Below the pieces are notes generated by a model. That model was not told the DNA's origin. It saw nothing but the letters and a program-made list of their open reading frames with translations, and did no database searches. Positions 17,244 through 25,059 of a stretch of DNA of 64,000 bases are shown in pieces. The stretch is from Nitratireductor alexandrii (GTDB taxonomy: Bacteria; Pseudomonadota; Alphaproteobacteria; Rhizobiales; Rhizobiaceae). The stretch covers positions 62,001-126,000 of the forward strand of contig NZ_RBVY01000007.1 of NCBI RefSeq assembly GCF_004000215.1, in the 5' to 3' direction. The stretch's first letter is position 1; every line of letters begins with the position of its first letter. Made by a program: the position numbers and the translations under genes.

Positions 17244-17324
17244 GGGCGAGCAATGCGCGTGCCGGCCGCGGCGGTCAAGAGCGGTTCTGCCCGGTAAAGA
17301 CGCGCGCGCTGCGGCTGCGACCGG

Positions 17325-18476
17325 CTACGCGGCGAGGCGCTCGACGCGGTTGCGGCCGGTCTGCTTGGCGCGATAGAGCGCGACGTCGGCCCGGCGCAGC
17401 ATCGTCTCCAGGCCGAGCCCGGCATCGTCGTGCCAGAACCAGCCGACGCTCACGGTGATGGTGAGCGTGTGCTCGCCGGTGGTGACGGGTTCCGCCTGGA
17501 CGGCGATGCGAACGCGCTCGGCCGCCTGCTCGGCCTCGTGCGCGGTGGCGCCGTGCAGATGAACCGCGAATTCCTCGCCGCCGATGCGCGCCACCAGCGC
17601 GTTCCGACCCGCCACCTCCTCCACCACGCGGGCGCAGGCGCGCAGGACGGCGTCGCCGGCGGCATGGCCGTAGCGGTCGTTGACGCGCTTGAAGCGGTCG
17701 ATGTCGAGCAGGAGCACGGCCTGGCCGGCATTGCCGTCGCGGCGCATCCGCGCGGCGACTTCGCGCTCGAAGGCGCCGCGATTGAGCAGTTCGGTCAGCG
17801 AATCATGCGCGGCGGCGTGACGCAGTTTCGCCGTGGTCCGTTCATAGGCGATCGACAGGGCGAAGGCGCCGCTTGCCGGCGTGTGCAGCAGCGCGATCAT
17901 CAGGTGCAGCGTGAGCATGGCGTCGTAGGGAAGATAGGCGTCGAAACCGTCGCCCACGAACAGGCCCTGCACCACCCGTGCGGCGAAGGACAAGGACAAG
18001 AGCGCGTAGGCGGCGACCAGCCCGTAGCGCGACGGCAGCTGGTCGGCGCGGTCGCGCCAGAACTCCCAGGCGGCCGCGCCGGCGAGCGTGGCCAGAAGGA
18101 TGTTCACGATGCTGTAGATGGTGGCATAGGAACCGGCGACCGGCGGAATGGCGCACAGGACCAGGAACAGGACGGTCGGCGCCCAGGTGCTGCGCGCGGG
18201 GCTGGCGCGCCCGCTGAACTCGCGCGCGGCGCGCCAGCGCAGGCCGAAGCCGGCAAGCAGCAGCCCGTTGGGTACGATCATCGACAGTGTCTCGGGCAGG
18301 CGCGCGGGGATCATGAAGAACACCAGCGCCGCGGCCAGCAGCAGATTGCCGGCACACCAGGAGTGCCAATAGGCCTGGTCGGGATTGCTGCGCCTGGCGA
18401 AATGGAAGGCGACAGCCATCAAGGCGAGCACGACGGCATTGGCGGCGAAAAGCGTAAAACTGTCCAGCCCCACCAT
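17325..18476 (-). CDS. Membrane diguanylate cyclase (GGDEF domain)
   Basis: A 383-residue protein with about six predicted membrane helices in residues 1-210, followed by a GGDEF domain (about 215-380). The active site is RIGGEEFAV and the metal/GTP site LLLDIDRFKRVNDRYGH, so it should make cyclic di-GMP. The position of the RxxD product-inhibition site, five residues before GGEEF, reads GRNA, so feedback inhibition is probably lost. Transcribed alone. The membrane module probably senses an unknown signal. Confidence 0.88.
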   Translation of the reverse strand: MVGLDSFTLFAANAVVLALMAVAFHFARRSNPDQAYWHSWCAGNLLLAAALVFFMIPARLPETLSMIVPNGLLLAGFGLRWRAAREFSGRASPARSTWAPTVLFLVLCAIPPVAGSYATIYSIVNILLATLAGAAAWEFWRDRADQLPSRYGLVAAYALLSLSFAARVVQGLFVGDGFDAYLPYDAMLTLHLMIALLHTPASGAFALSIAYERTTAKLRHAAAHDSLTELLNRGAFEREVAARMRRDGNAGQAVLLLDIDRFKRVNDRYGHAAGDAVLRACARVVEEVAGRNALVARIGGEEFAVHLHGATAHEAEQAAERVRIAVQAEPVTTGEHTLTITVSVGWFWHDDAGLGLETMLRRADVALYRAKQTGRNRVERLAA

Positions 18477-18568
18477 GCCCTCCGTAAAATGCGTATCTGT
18501 TCGTCCGGATGCAGCAGATTTACGCGGTCCGCCCTACCGTCACGTTACGCGGCATGGTTTCGCGGCCG

Positions 18569-19240
18569 TTAAGCGGTGGGTGCTGCCGAAGACCCCGTGC
18601 GGGCGGTTTCGTGCAGGACCGGTTTGTAGCCGGCCTTGAGCGCGGCGAGCGTGGCCGGCGGCGTTACCAGGCGCAGCCGTGTATCCGGACGGCTCGAAAA
18701 AGCCGGCGCGGGGCCATATCCGGTGAAGCTCCAGCGCCGCAACGCGCCGCCGACAACCAGCAGGGCCTGCTTGTCGTGCGCCACCATGGCGCCGTCGGGC
18801 AGGGTGCGGACGGCGTCGCCCCAGACGGATAGACGTTCGTGCGGCGGGGTCAGGCGCTCGCGGTGGAGGAGGGCGTCGATTGCCGGCGCACGCGCCGCGT
18901 CGAGGCCGTTTCCGGCGGCGAAGCAGGAAGCGAACGTTGTGGCCTCCTCGCGGCGGCAAAAGAAGCACGGTCGGTGGCCGGCGGCCAGCGCGGTCGCCTC
19001 GTCGAGAAAAAACAGTTCGGTCCAGCCGGCATTGCCGGACGGCGCGTTGCGCCCCATCACCACGCGCCGGCGGCCGCCAAACGCGCATGAACACACGATC
19101 CAAGCCTTGGTGGTCCAGCGTTTGGCCGTCAGCGTCCTGGTCTCGGGGTCGTGCAGGATGCCGCGATTGCCGGTAAAAAGCCCGCGCGCGGCCGTGGCCC
19201 GGATTTGGCCGAAAGGATCGACGCGGTTCTGCAGCGGCAT
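18569..19240 (-). CDS. Conserved hypothetical protein with an Ada-like AAGHRPCxxC motif
   Basis: A 223-residue protein that I recognise as conserved in rhizobia but without assigned function. It begins MPLQNRVDPFGQIRATAARG. A CSC pair near residue 50 is followed by GGRRRVVMGRN, then TELFFLDEATALAAGHRPCF and the closing CRRE. The segment AAGHRPC-x2-C closely resembles the second half of the zinc site of Ada (AAGFRPCKRC). Whether all four cysteines bind metal is uncertain, because the first pair may not be conserved in relatives. It is monocistronic. Calling it DNA-repair related would be speculation. Confidence 0.6.
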   Translation of the reverse strand: MPLQNRVDPFGQIRATAARGLFTGNRGILHDPETRTLTAKRWTTKAWIVCSCAFGGRRRVVMGRNAPSGNAGWTELFFLDEATALAAGHRPCFFCRREEATTFASCFAAGNGLDAARAPAIDALLHRERLTPPHERLSVWGDAVRTLPDGAMVAHDKQALLVVGGALRRWSFTGYGPAPAFSSRPDTRLRLVTPPATLAALKAGYKPVLHETARTGSSAAPTA

Positions 19241-19341
19241 GTCTTCGTTTCCCCGATCGCGATCCGGCGTTTGCGTCTGAGCCGGGGCATGGTATCGCTG
19301 GGCGACGTCGCTGCCACCCGAATTCGGTTCTATCCCGTCCG

Positions 19342-20040
19342 ATGCGCGTTCTCGTCGTCCAGAATTTCGATGAAACCAGCCTGGGACTGGTCGCGCGCGC
19401 CCTCGCGGAAGCCGGGGCGGAAATCGAGGTTTGCCGAACCTTCGCCGGCGACCGCCTGCCCGGAACGGAACGCGGGCATGACGGGCTCGTCGTTCTCGGC
19501 GGTGCCCAGAACGCGCTCGACGATGAAAACCATCCCTATCTGCCGCAGCTTGCCCGTCTGATGCACGATTTCGTGGTTGCCGATCGGGCCGTGCTCGGCA
19601 TCTGCCTTGGGGCGCAGGTGCTTGCCCGGGCGATGGGCGGGCGCAACCTGATTGGTGCGGCGACCGAATTTGGCTGGCGGGTTGTGGACCGGACGCGGGA
19701 TGGCGACAGCGACCCCGTGTTGCGTGTCGCGCCGGTCCGGTTCCCGGTCTTCGAATGGCACGACGACACGTTCACCCTGCCGCCGGGTGCGCTCAGGCTG
19801 GCCAGGAACAGCGCGGCCGAAAACCAGGCCTTCCGCGTCGGTCGCGCCGGCTACGGCATCCAGTTTCATTTCGAGGCCGACAGGGCGCTGGTGCGGCGCT
19901 GGAACGCGGTGTTTCGCGAGGATCTCGCCGAAAGGCAACCGGACTGGCCGGCCCGGTTCGAGCGCGAAGCCGAACGCCATGGGCCGGCGGCCGACGCGGC
20001 GGGGCTTGCCCTGGCACGGGCCTGGGCGAGCGTGATCTGA
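19342..20040 (+). CDS. Class I glutamine amidotransferase
   Basis: A 232-residue stand-alone GATase1 domain, GMP-synthase-like. The nucleophile Cys lies in LGICLGAQVLARAMGG (about residues 84-99) and the catalytic His in YGIQFHFEAD (about residue 175). It has no synthase domain and no obvious partner nearby. Such proteins often act on gamma-glutamyl compounds, for example polyamine or spermidine derivatives, but the substrate cannot be read from the sequence. Confidence 0.85.
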   Translation: MRVLVVQNFDETSLGLVARALAEAGAEIEVCRTFAGDRLPGTERGHDGLVVLGGAQNALDDENHPYLPQLARLMHDFVVADRAVLGICLGAQVLARAMGGRNLIGAATEFGWRVVDRTRDGDSDPVLRVAPVRFPVFEWHDDTFTLPPGALRLARNSAAENQAFRVGRAGYGIQFHFEADRALVRRWNAVFREDLAERQPDWPARFEREAERHGPAADAAGLALARAWASVI

Positions 20041-20295
20041 CACGTCATCGAAGCTGCCGCTGGGCGGACGCGTTGCGTGGCATTTTTGATACGCCTTCTT
20101 CACCCGCATGTGGAACGCTTCACAGAAGACTAGCCCCGGACGGGTTAGCGCATTAAGGGCATGGCTCTCCTGCCGGGACCCCGCCGGAGGGCGGCGTCGC
20201 GAGGGTGGAGACAAAGGCCTGTTACATATTTCTGATTTTCTGCAACCGAATCGTAACCACGATCATTTTTAATACGAAGAAAGACAACAGAGACG

Positions 20296-20436
20296 ATGAC
20301 GCCCGTGAAAGCTGCGCTCCTTTCCTTCCTCATGCTCTCCGGAATCGCGATCTGGGGGATCGGCATCTATTCGGCCGACGCCCATTCGGGCCATCTCGTC
20401 ACCGACGGCTACGGCGTCGGCGCTGGCCGGAACTGA
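20296..20436 (+). CDS. Possible small membrane or secreted protein
   Basis: A 46-residue frame starting MTPVKAALLSFLMLSGIAIW and ending ADAHSGHLVTDGYGVGAGRN. It has a Lys-containing N terminus, one hydrophobic helix and a short polar, Gly-rich tail with HSGH. This fits a membrane-anchored or secreted small protein. The ribosome site is weak (AGAGAC). The upstream 80 bases are AT-rich and promoter-like. No family recognised. The preceding 250 bases hold nothing else I can support. Confidence 0.4.
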   Translation: MTPVKAALLSFLMLSGIAIWGIGIYSADAHSGHLVTDGYGVGAGRN

Positions 20437-20440
20437 TCTT

Positions 20441-21181
20441 TTAATCCGTGCGGGCTTCCAGAAGGCGCTTTTCGTGCCCGTCCACGACAAAGGCCGTCAG
20501 GCGCCCGCTGGCATAGGCGAGCGTGTCGACATTGACGCGGTTGGGCATGATTTCGGCCTCGTCCTGCGGCGTGTGGCCGTGCACCACCACTTTTTCGTGC
20601 AGGCCGGCATGGCTCAGGAACGGCTCGCGGATCCAGATCAGGTCATGCGGATCCTGGTCGGCAAGCGACACCCCGGGCCTGATGCCGGCATGGCAGAAAA
20701 AGAAGTCGCCGAACGCGACCGAGCGCGGCAGGCCGTCGACAAAGTTCCTGTGGGCTGACGGGACCGCGACTGCGAGCGCAGCGCGGCTTTTCTCGGCCGC
20801 GGCCGGGTTCGAGAAATCGGCTGCGATCCCGTAGGAGCGCGCCGTGTCGATGCCGCCATAGCGACTAAACAGGCCGCTCGTGTCGCCATCGTCGAGAAAC
20901 GTGCGGAAATTCGTGTCGTGATTGCCGGCGAGGGCGACGATACGCGGGTCCTCCGCCATGCGCTCGGCGAGAAAGGCGAGAACGCCCTTGGAGTCGGGGC
21001 CCCTGTCGACATAGTCGCCGAGATGGACGATGCGCCAGTCGGCCGGCTTGTCGCGCATCAGTTCGGCGCGGATCTGGCCGTGCATGGCGCGCAGCAGGTC
21101 GAGCCGGCCGTGCACGTCGCCGATCGCGTAGAGCCGGATGCCGTCCGGCGCGGCGGCGTCGAGGAAATGCACGCCGGTCAC
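20441..21181 (-). CDS. Metallophosphoesterase (Ser/Thr protein phosphatase-like)
   Basis: A 246-residue calcineurin-like phosphatase. The dinuclear metal site motifs are AIGDVHGR (about residue 20), LGDYVDRGPDSKG (about 54), LAGNHDTNF (about 85) and later FCHAGIRPG and VVHGHTP. This set is typical of PrpA/PrpE-like phosphatases and related Ap4A hydrolases. It starts ten bases after lutC on the same strand, so it is probably the last gene of the lut transcript. Substrate unknown. Confidence 0.85.
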   Translation of the reverse strand: MTGVHFLDAAAPDGIRLYAIGDVHGRLDLLRAMHGQIRAELMRDKPADWRIVHLGDYVDRGPDSKGVLAFLAERMAEDPRIVALAGNHDTNFRTFLDDGDTSGLFSRYGGIDTARSYGIAADFSNPAAAEKSRAALAVAVPSAHRNFVDGLPRSVAFGDFFFCHAGIRPGVSLADQDPHDLIWIREPFLSHAGLHEKVVVHGHTPQDEAEIMPNRVNVDTLAYASGRLTAFVVDGHEKRLLEARTD

Positions 21182-21191
21182 GACGGCGGCC

Positions 21192-21863
21192 TCAGCCGAC
21201 GACGATCAGGTGCAGCGCGCGCGGGCCGTGCGCGCCGAGAATGATCTTCTGCTCGATGTCGCCGGAGCGTGACGGGCCGGTGACGAAATTGAGGGTGCGC
21301 GGCATGCCGCCCTTGCCGAATTTGCGCCGCAGGCCGGAAAGCACGGTTTCCAGGTCGCCGGCAATGTCCTTGGCGTCCACCACCACGATATGATGCTCGG
21401 GCAGGAAATTCACCGTGGACGGATTGTCTTTGCCCGACAGCAGCGCCACCGTTCCGGTTTCCGCGATGCCGGCGAAGGCATGGCTGACGCCGACCTCGTC
21501 GAAACCGTCCGACGGTCCATATTTCAGCTCCAACGATTTCAGCTTGTCCCAAGGCATCGCCTTCAGCCGGCGGTCGGCGCCCATGCGCACGGAGGCGGGC
21601 AGGTTTTTGGCGCGCAGATAGTCCGAGACCGTTTTCGGCACGCGCTCGGGCGAGCGTACGCGCGTCACGCTGGCCGCCACCGCCTCGGCCATCTGGCAGA
21701 ACAGCTTGACCTTGTGGGCGTCGCTGCCCTGGCCGCGCTCGGGCACGATGCCTTTCGGCGGTTTCGCCAGCCGCTTCGCGACCGTCTCGCGCCGGGTTGC
21801 ATCGTCGGCCCCGGCGCCGAGCGTCTTGCGCAGCTTGCCCATGATCGCATCGCGCGCACTCAT
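21192..21863 (-). CDS. lutC: L-lactate utilisation protein LutC
   Basis: A 223-residue LUD-domain protein, the third component of the LutABC L-lactate oxidising complex. Family motifs are VGVSHAFAGIAETGTVALLS and the C-terminal TGPSRSGDIEQKIILGAHGP. The start MSARDAIMGK at 21863 overlaps the lutB stop codon by four bases, giving translational coupling. The longer frame to 21902 is not used. Confidence 0.9.
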   Translation of the reverse strand: MSARDAIMGKLRKTLGAGADDATRRETVAKRLAKPPKGIVPERGQGSDAHKVKLFCQMAEAVAASVTRVRSPERVPKTVSDYLRAKNLPASVRMGADRRLKAMPWDKLKSLELKYGPSDGFDEVGVSHAFAGIAETGTVALLSGKDNPSTVNFLPEHHIVVVDAKDIAGDLETVLSGLRRKFGKGGMPRTLNFVTGPSRSGDIEQKIILGAHGPRALHLIVVG

Positions 21864-23296
21864 GCCGCCGCCCTCTGCTTGCCGCTTTCGCGTTCGCGCC
21901 ATTGCTGCATGAAGGTTCGCGACTCCGGAGCTGGCAGGTCGCGGTGCCTGGTCCAGCCGCCGGCCAGAGGCAGAAACGAGAACCGCTTCTTGCGCCCGCC
22001 GAACAAGGCAAGCAGCGGGATCGCCATCGAGGTGACAAAATTATAGAGCCGCGGACGCTTGGCGAAGGCGGCCCAGATTTTCAGGCCGTAGCGCTGGGTG
22101 GCCGGGTTGAGGCCGCGCTCGAATTCGCGCTCGCGCCAATGCCGCATCATCTTGGGCAGGGGGATGCGCATCGGGCACACGCTTTCGCAGCGGCCGCAGA
22201 AGGTCGAGGCGTTGGGCAGATGTCCGCCCTTGTCGACGCCGATCAGCGAGGGGGTGAGAACCGCGCCCATCGGACCGGGATAGACCCAGCCATAGGCGTG
22301 GCCGCCGACGGCGTGGTAGACTGGGCAATGGTTCATGCAGGCGCCGCAGCGTATGCAGCGCAGCATGTCCTGGAACTCGGTGCCGAGCATCGAGGTGCGG
22401 CCATTGTCGAGCAGGATTACGTGATATTGCTCCGGTCCGTCCGGATCGCCCTTGCGGCGCGGTCCGGTCGACAAGGTGGTGTAGACGCTCATGTCCTGGC
22501 CGGTCGCCGAACGCGCCAGCACGCGCAGGATCTGGCTGACATCGTTGAGCGTCGGCACGATTTTCTCGATCGAGGCGATTACGATGTGCACGCGCGGCAG
22601 CAATTGGGTCAGGTCGCCATTGCCCTCATTGGTGACGATCACCGAGCTGCCGGTTTCGGCGACGAGGAAATTGGCGCCGGTAATGCCGACCTCGGCCTCG
22701 AAATATTGGGCGCGCAGTACGCGGCGCGCCTCGTCGAGCAGGGTTTCGGGTTCGGTCAGGTCGCGATCGTCGGGCAGGTAGTCGTGGACGCGGCGGAAAT
22801 CGGCTTCCACCTGATCCTTGTTCACATGCACGGCCGGGGCGATGATGTGGCTGGGATGCTCGTTGCGCAACTGAATGATGTATTCGCCGAGATCGGTTTC
22901 CACCGCCTTGATGCCGGCGAGCTGCAGGAAATCGTTGAGCGCGATCTCCTCGGTGATCATCGATTTGCCCTTGGTGACCGTGCGGGCGTTTTGCATGCGG
23001 CAGATGTCGAGAACGATGCGGCGCGCGTCCTCCGCCGTTTCGGCCCAGTGCACATGGCCGCCCGAGTCCGTCACCTTCTGTTCGTAGGCCTCCAGATAGA
23101 GGTCGAGATGGGCGAGCGTGTGGTCCTTGATGTCGCGTGCGGCGTCGCGCAGCGCGTCGAACTCGGGCAGCGCATCGGCGGCTTTGCGGCGTTTGTCGAT
23201 GAAGCCGGCGCGCACATTGCCGAGCGCCTTTTGAAGCTGGGCGTCGTGGAGCGCGTGGACCGCGTTCTGCTTGAATGTCGGTGAAGTGACTTCCAT
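21860..23296 (-). CDS. lutB: L-lactate utilisation iron-sulfur protein LutB
   Basis: A 478-residue protein with an N-terminal LUD domain and a C-terminal ferredoxin region. Two 4Fe-4S motifs are seen: CIRCGACMNHCPVY (about residues 314-327) and CGRCESVCPMRI (about 367-378). In LutABC it relays electrons from L-lactate oxidation to the respiratory chain at the cytoplasmic face of the membrane. It lies 22 bases after lutA and overlaps lutC, consistent with one operon. Confidence 0.93.
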   Translation of the reverse strand: MEVTSPTFKQNAVHALHDAQLQKALGNVRAGFIDKRRKAADALPEFDALRDAARDIKDHTLAHLDLYLEAYEQKVTDSGGHVHWAETAEDARRIVLDICRMQNARTVTKGKSMITEEIALNDFLQLAGIKAVETDLGEYIIQLRNEHPSHIIAPAVHVNKDQVEADFRRVHDYLPDDRDLTEPETLLDEARRVLRAQYFEAEVGITGANFLVAETGSSVIVTNEGNGDLTQLLPRVHIVIASIEKIVPTLNDVSQILRVLARSATGQDMSVYTTLSTGPRRKGDPDGPEQYHVILLDNGRTSMLGTEFQDMLRCIRCGACMNHCPVYHAVGGHAYGWVYPGPMGAVLTPSLIGVDKGGHLPNASTFCGRCESVCPMRIPLPKMMRHWREREFERGLNPATQRYGLKIWAAFAKRPRLYNFVTSMAIPLLALFGGRKKRFSFLPLAGGWTRHRDLPAPESRTFMQQWRERESGKQRAAA

Positions 23297-23318
23297 GGCG
23301 TTCGGCCCCGTGGATGGA

Positions 23319-24092
23319 TTAACCTTTGCCGCCGATCGGTGCGGTGTCCGTCATGCCGGCGAGGACCTCGGCGACATGGCGCGCCTCGATCGCCGAGCCT
23401 TGCCGTTTCAGCTTGCCGGCCATGTTCATCAGGCAGCCGAGATCGCCGGCCAGAAGCAGCTCGGCCCCGCTCGCCTCGATGGTCTGGGTTTTTTTCTCCA
23501 CGATCGCGTTGGAGATGTCGGAATATTTGACGCAGAACGTGCCGCCGAAACCGCAGCACACGTCGGGATCGCGCATTTCCTTCAGCGTCAGCCCCTCGAC
23601 CGAGGCGAGCAGCGCGCGCGGCTGGGCGGCGATGCCGAGTTCGCGCAGGCCCGAGCAGGAATCGTGATAGGTGGCGGTGGCCGGGTGGGCGGCCGCGACC
23701 GCGTCCAGGCCCATGATGTCGGTCAGGAAGCTCACCAGCTCGTGCACCCGGACAGAAAACGCCTCGGCGCGCGCGCGCCAGTCCGGGTCGTCGGCGAAAA
23801 GCTGCGGATAGTGCTTTTTCAGCATGCCGGCGCAGGAGCCGGACGGCGCCACGACATAGTCGAACCCCTCGAAGGCGCGGATGGTGGCTTGCGCGATGTC
23901 GCGCGCGTCCGCGCTGTCGCCGGAATTATAGGCCGGCTGTCCGCAGCAGGTCTGGGCCATCGGCACGTCGACGTCGCAGCCCGCCTCCTCGATCAGTTTG
24001 ACGGCGGCGAAGCCGACCTGGGGTCGGAACAGGTCGACCAGACAGGTGACGAACAGGCCGACCTTCGGCCGTGCTTGACCAGAATCGCTCAA
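23319..24092 (-). CDS. lutA: L-lactate utilisation protein LutA (CCG domain)
   Basis: A 257-residue protein with two cysteine-rich CCG domains: AQTCCGQPAYNSG near residue 50 and VCCGFGGTFCVKYSDI near 180, plus HDSCSGLRELG. These bind iron-sulfur or heterodisulfide-reductase-type clusters. It is the first metabolic gene of the lut operon and overlaps the GntR stop codon by four bases. Confidence 0.92.
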   Translation of the reverse strand: MSDSGQARPKVGLFVTCLVDLFRPQVGFAAVKLIEEAGCDVDVPMAQTCCGQPAYNSGDSADARDIAQATIRAFEGFDYVVAPSGSCAGMLKKHYPQLFADDPDWRARAEAFSVRVHELVSFLTDIMGLDAVAAAHPATATYHDSCSGLRELGIAAQPRALLASVEGLTLKEMRDPDVCCGFGGTFCVKYSDISNAIVEKKTQTIEASGAELLLAGDLGCLMNMAGKLKRQGSAIEARHVAEVLAGMTDTAPIGGKG

Positions 24093-24889
24093 CGCTCGCC
24101 TCCTTGCGCGGGCTTCTGCCCGGCCGCGCGCTGCAACGAGCGCAGACGCGAGATTTTCTGCCAGTTTTGGGTGCGTTCGGCTTCGCTCATCGCCTTCTCC
24201 ACGAAATCGATATGGTCGCGCGCGGCCCGGCCGGCCCTGTCCGGGTCGCCCACTAGGACCGCCTCTCCGATGGCGACATGTTGTTGAAGCAGCGTATCGC
24301 GCGCGTCGGGCAGCGCATAGATCAGCCCGCGGTTAAAAAAGACCCCGTCGGCCAGGAGCCGGTAGCACGAACGCAGCGTGTGCAGGAGGATGATGTTGTG
24401 GGCGCATTCGCCGACGGTGTTGTGGAACTCGACGTCGAGTGCCGCCTCCCGCTCGAAATCGGCGTGACCGTGCGCTTGGCGCATGCGCGCAAGAATGTCG
24501 GACAAGAGGGCGCGGTCGTCTTCGGTGGCGCGGGCGGCGGCGAAGCCGGCGGCGATGCCCTCGATCTCGCGTCGATATTCCAGATAGTCGGCGATCGCCT
24601 TGCCGTGGGTGGCGACGAGATCCATCACCGGCGCCGTGAACACTTCGCCGATGAGGTCCGCGACCCGGGTGCCGTCGCCGTGGCGCGAGACGACCAGCCC
24701 GCGCGTCTCGAGTTGTTTGAGCGCATCGCGCAGGATCGGCCGCGAGACATCGAGCCGGCTCGACAGATCGCGTTCGCCCGGCAGACGGTCGCCCGGCCGC
24801 AGGACGCCCTCGAGGATGAGATCCTCGATGCGGCGCACGACCTCGTCGGCGGTGCGGGCATGCTGGATTCGGGTGTAGACCTCGTGCAA
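24089..24889 (-). CDS. GntR-family (FadR subfamily) regulator of the lut operon
   Basis: About 266 residues. The winged helix DNA-binding domain includes RLPGERDLSSRLDVSRPILR, with helix-turn-helix SSRLDVSRPILRDALKQLE. The FCD effector domain with metal-binding His residues (VEFHNTVGE and later QHVAIGE) covers about residues 95-240. The start is uncertain: the frame is open to an ATG at 25003 with no ribosome site, and TTG 24889, five bases after GGACGG, fits homologues better. It is co-transcribed with lutABC and likely lactate-responsive, like LldR/LutR. The region upstream contains ACTGGTCAA, shared with the glcD promoter. Confidence 0.85.
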   Translation of the reverse strand: MHEVYTRIQHARTADEVVRRIEDLILEGVLRPGDRLPGERDLSSRLDVSRPILRDALKQLETRGLVVSRHGDGTRVADLIGEVFTAPVMDLVATHGKAIADYLEYRREIEGIAAGFAAARATEDDRALLSDILARMRQAHGHADFEREAALDVEFHNTVGECAHNIILLHTLRSCYRLLADGVFFNRGLIYALPDARDTLLQQHVAIGEAVLVGDPDRAGRAARDHIDFVEKAMSEAERTQNWQKISRLRSLQRAAGQKPAQGGER

Positions 24890-24940
24890 GAGTACCGTCC
24901 GGCAAGTGACAATCGCCCCAGTCTTAGAAACACTCGCCGC

Positions 24941-24949
24941 ACTGGTCAA
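24941..24949. promoter_or_regulatory. ACTGGTCAA motif upstream of the GntR-lutABC operon
   Basis: The reverse complement TTGACCAGT occurs again at 27739-27747 in the operator-like repeat directly before glcD. It is a candidate half-site for a regulator shared by the two operons. Confidence 0.35.
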
Positions 24950-25059
24950 TTTTTTTATCCACTTTGCGGGACAAGCAGGCGCGGCGGAGGCGCCATGCCG
25001 CATGGACGGGTGGTGTCAATCGATTAAGCTGGTCTTGCCGTTGGGAGGCGGAAACACCG

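Noticed and set aside
24089-25003. ATG at 25003 as start of the GntR regulator
   Set aside because: No ribosome site, and it adds 38 residues rich in Ala/Lys/Thr that do not resemble the family N terminus and cover the likely operator region.
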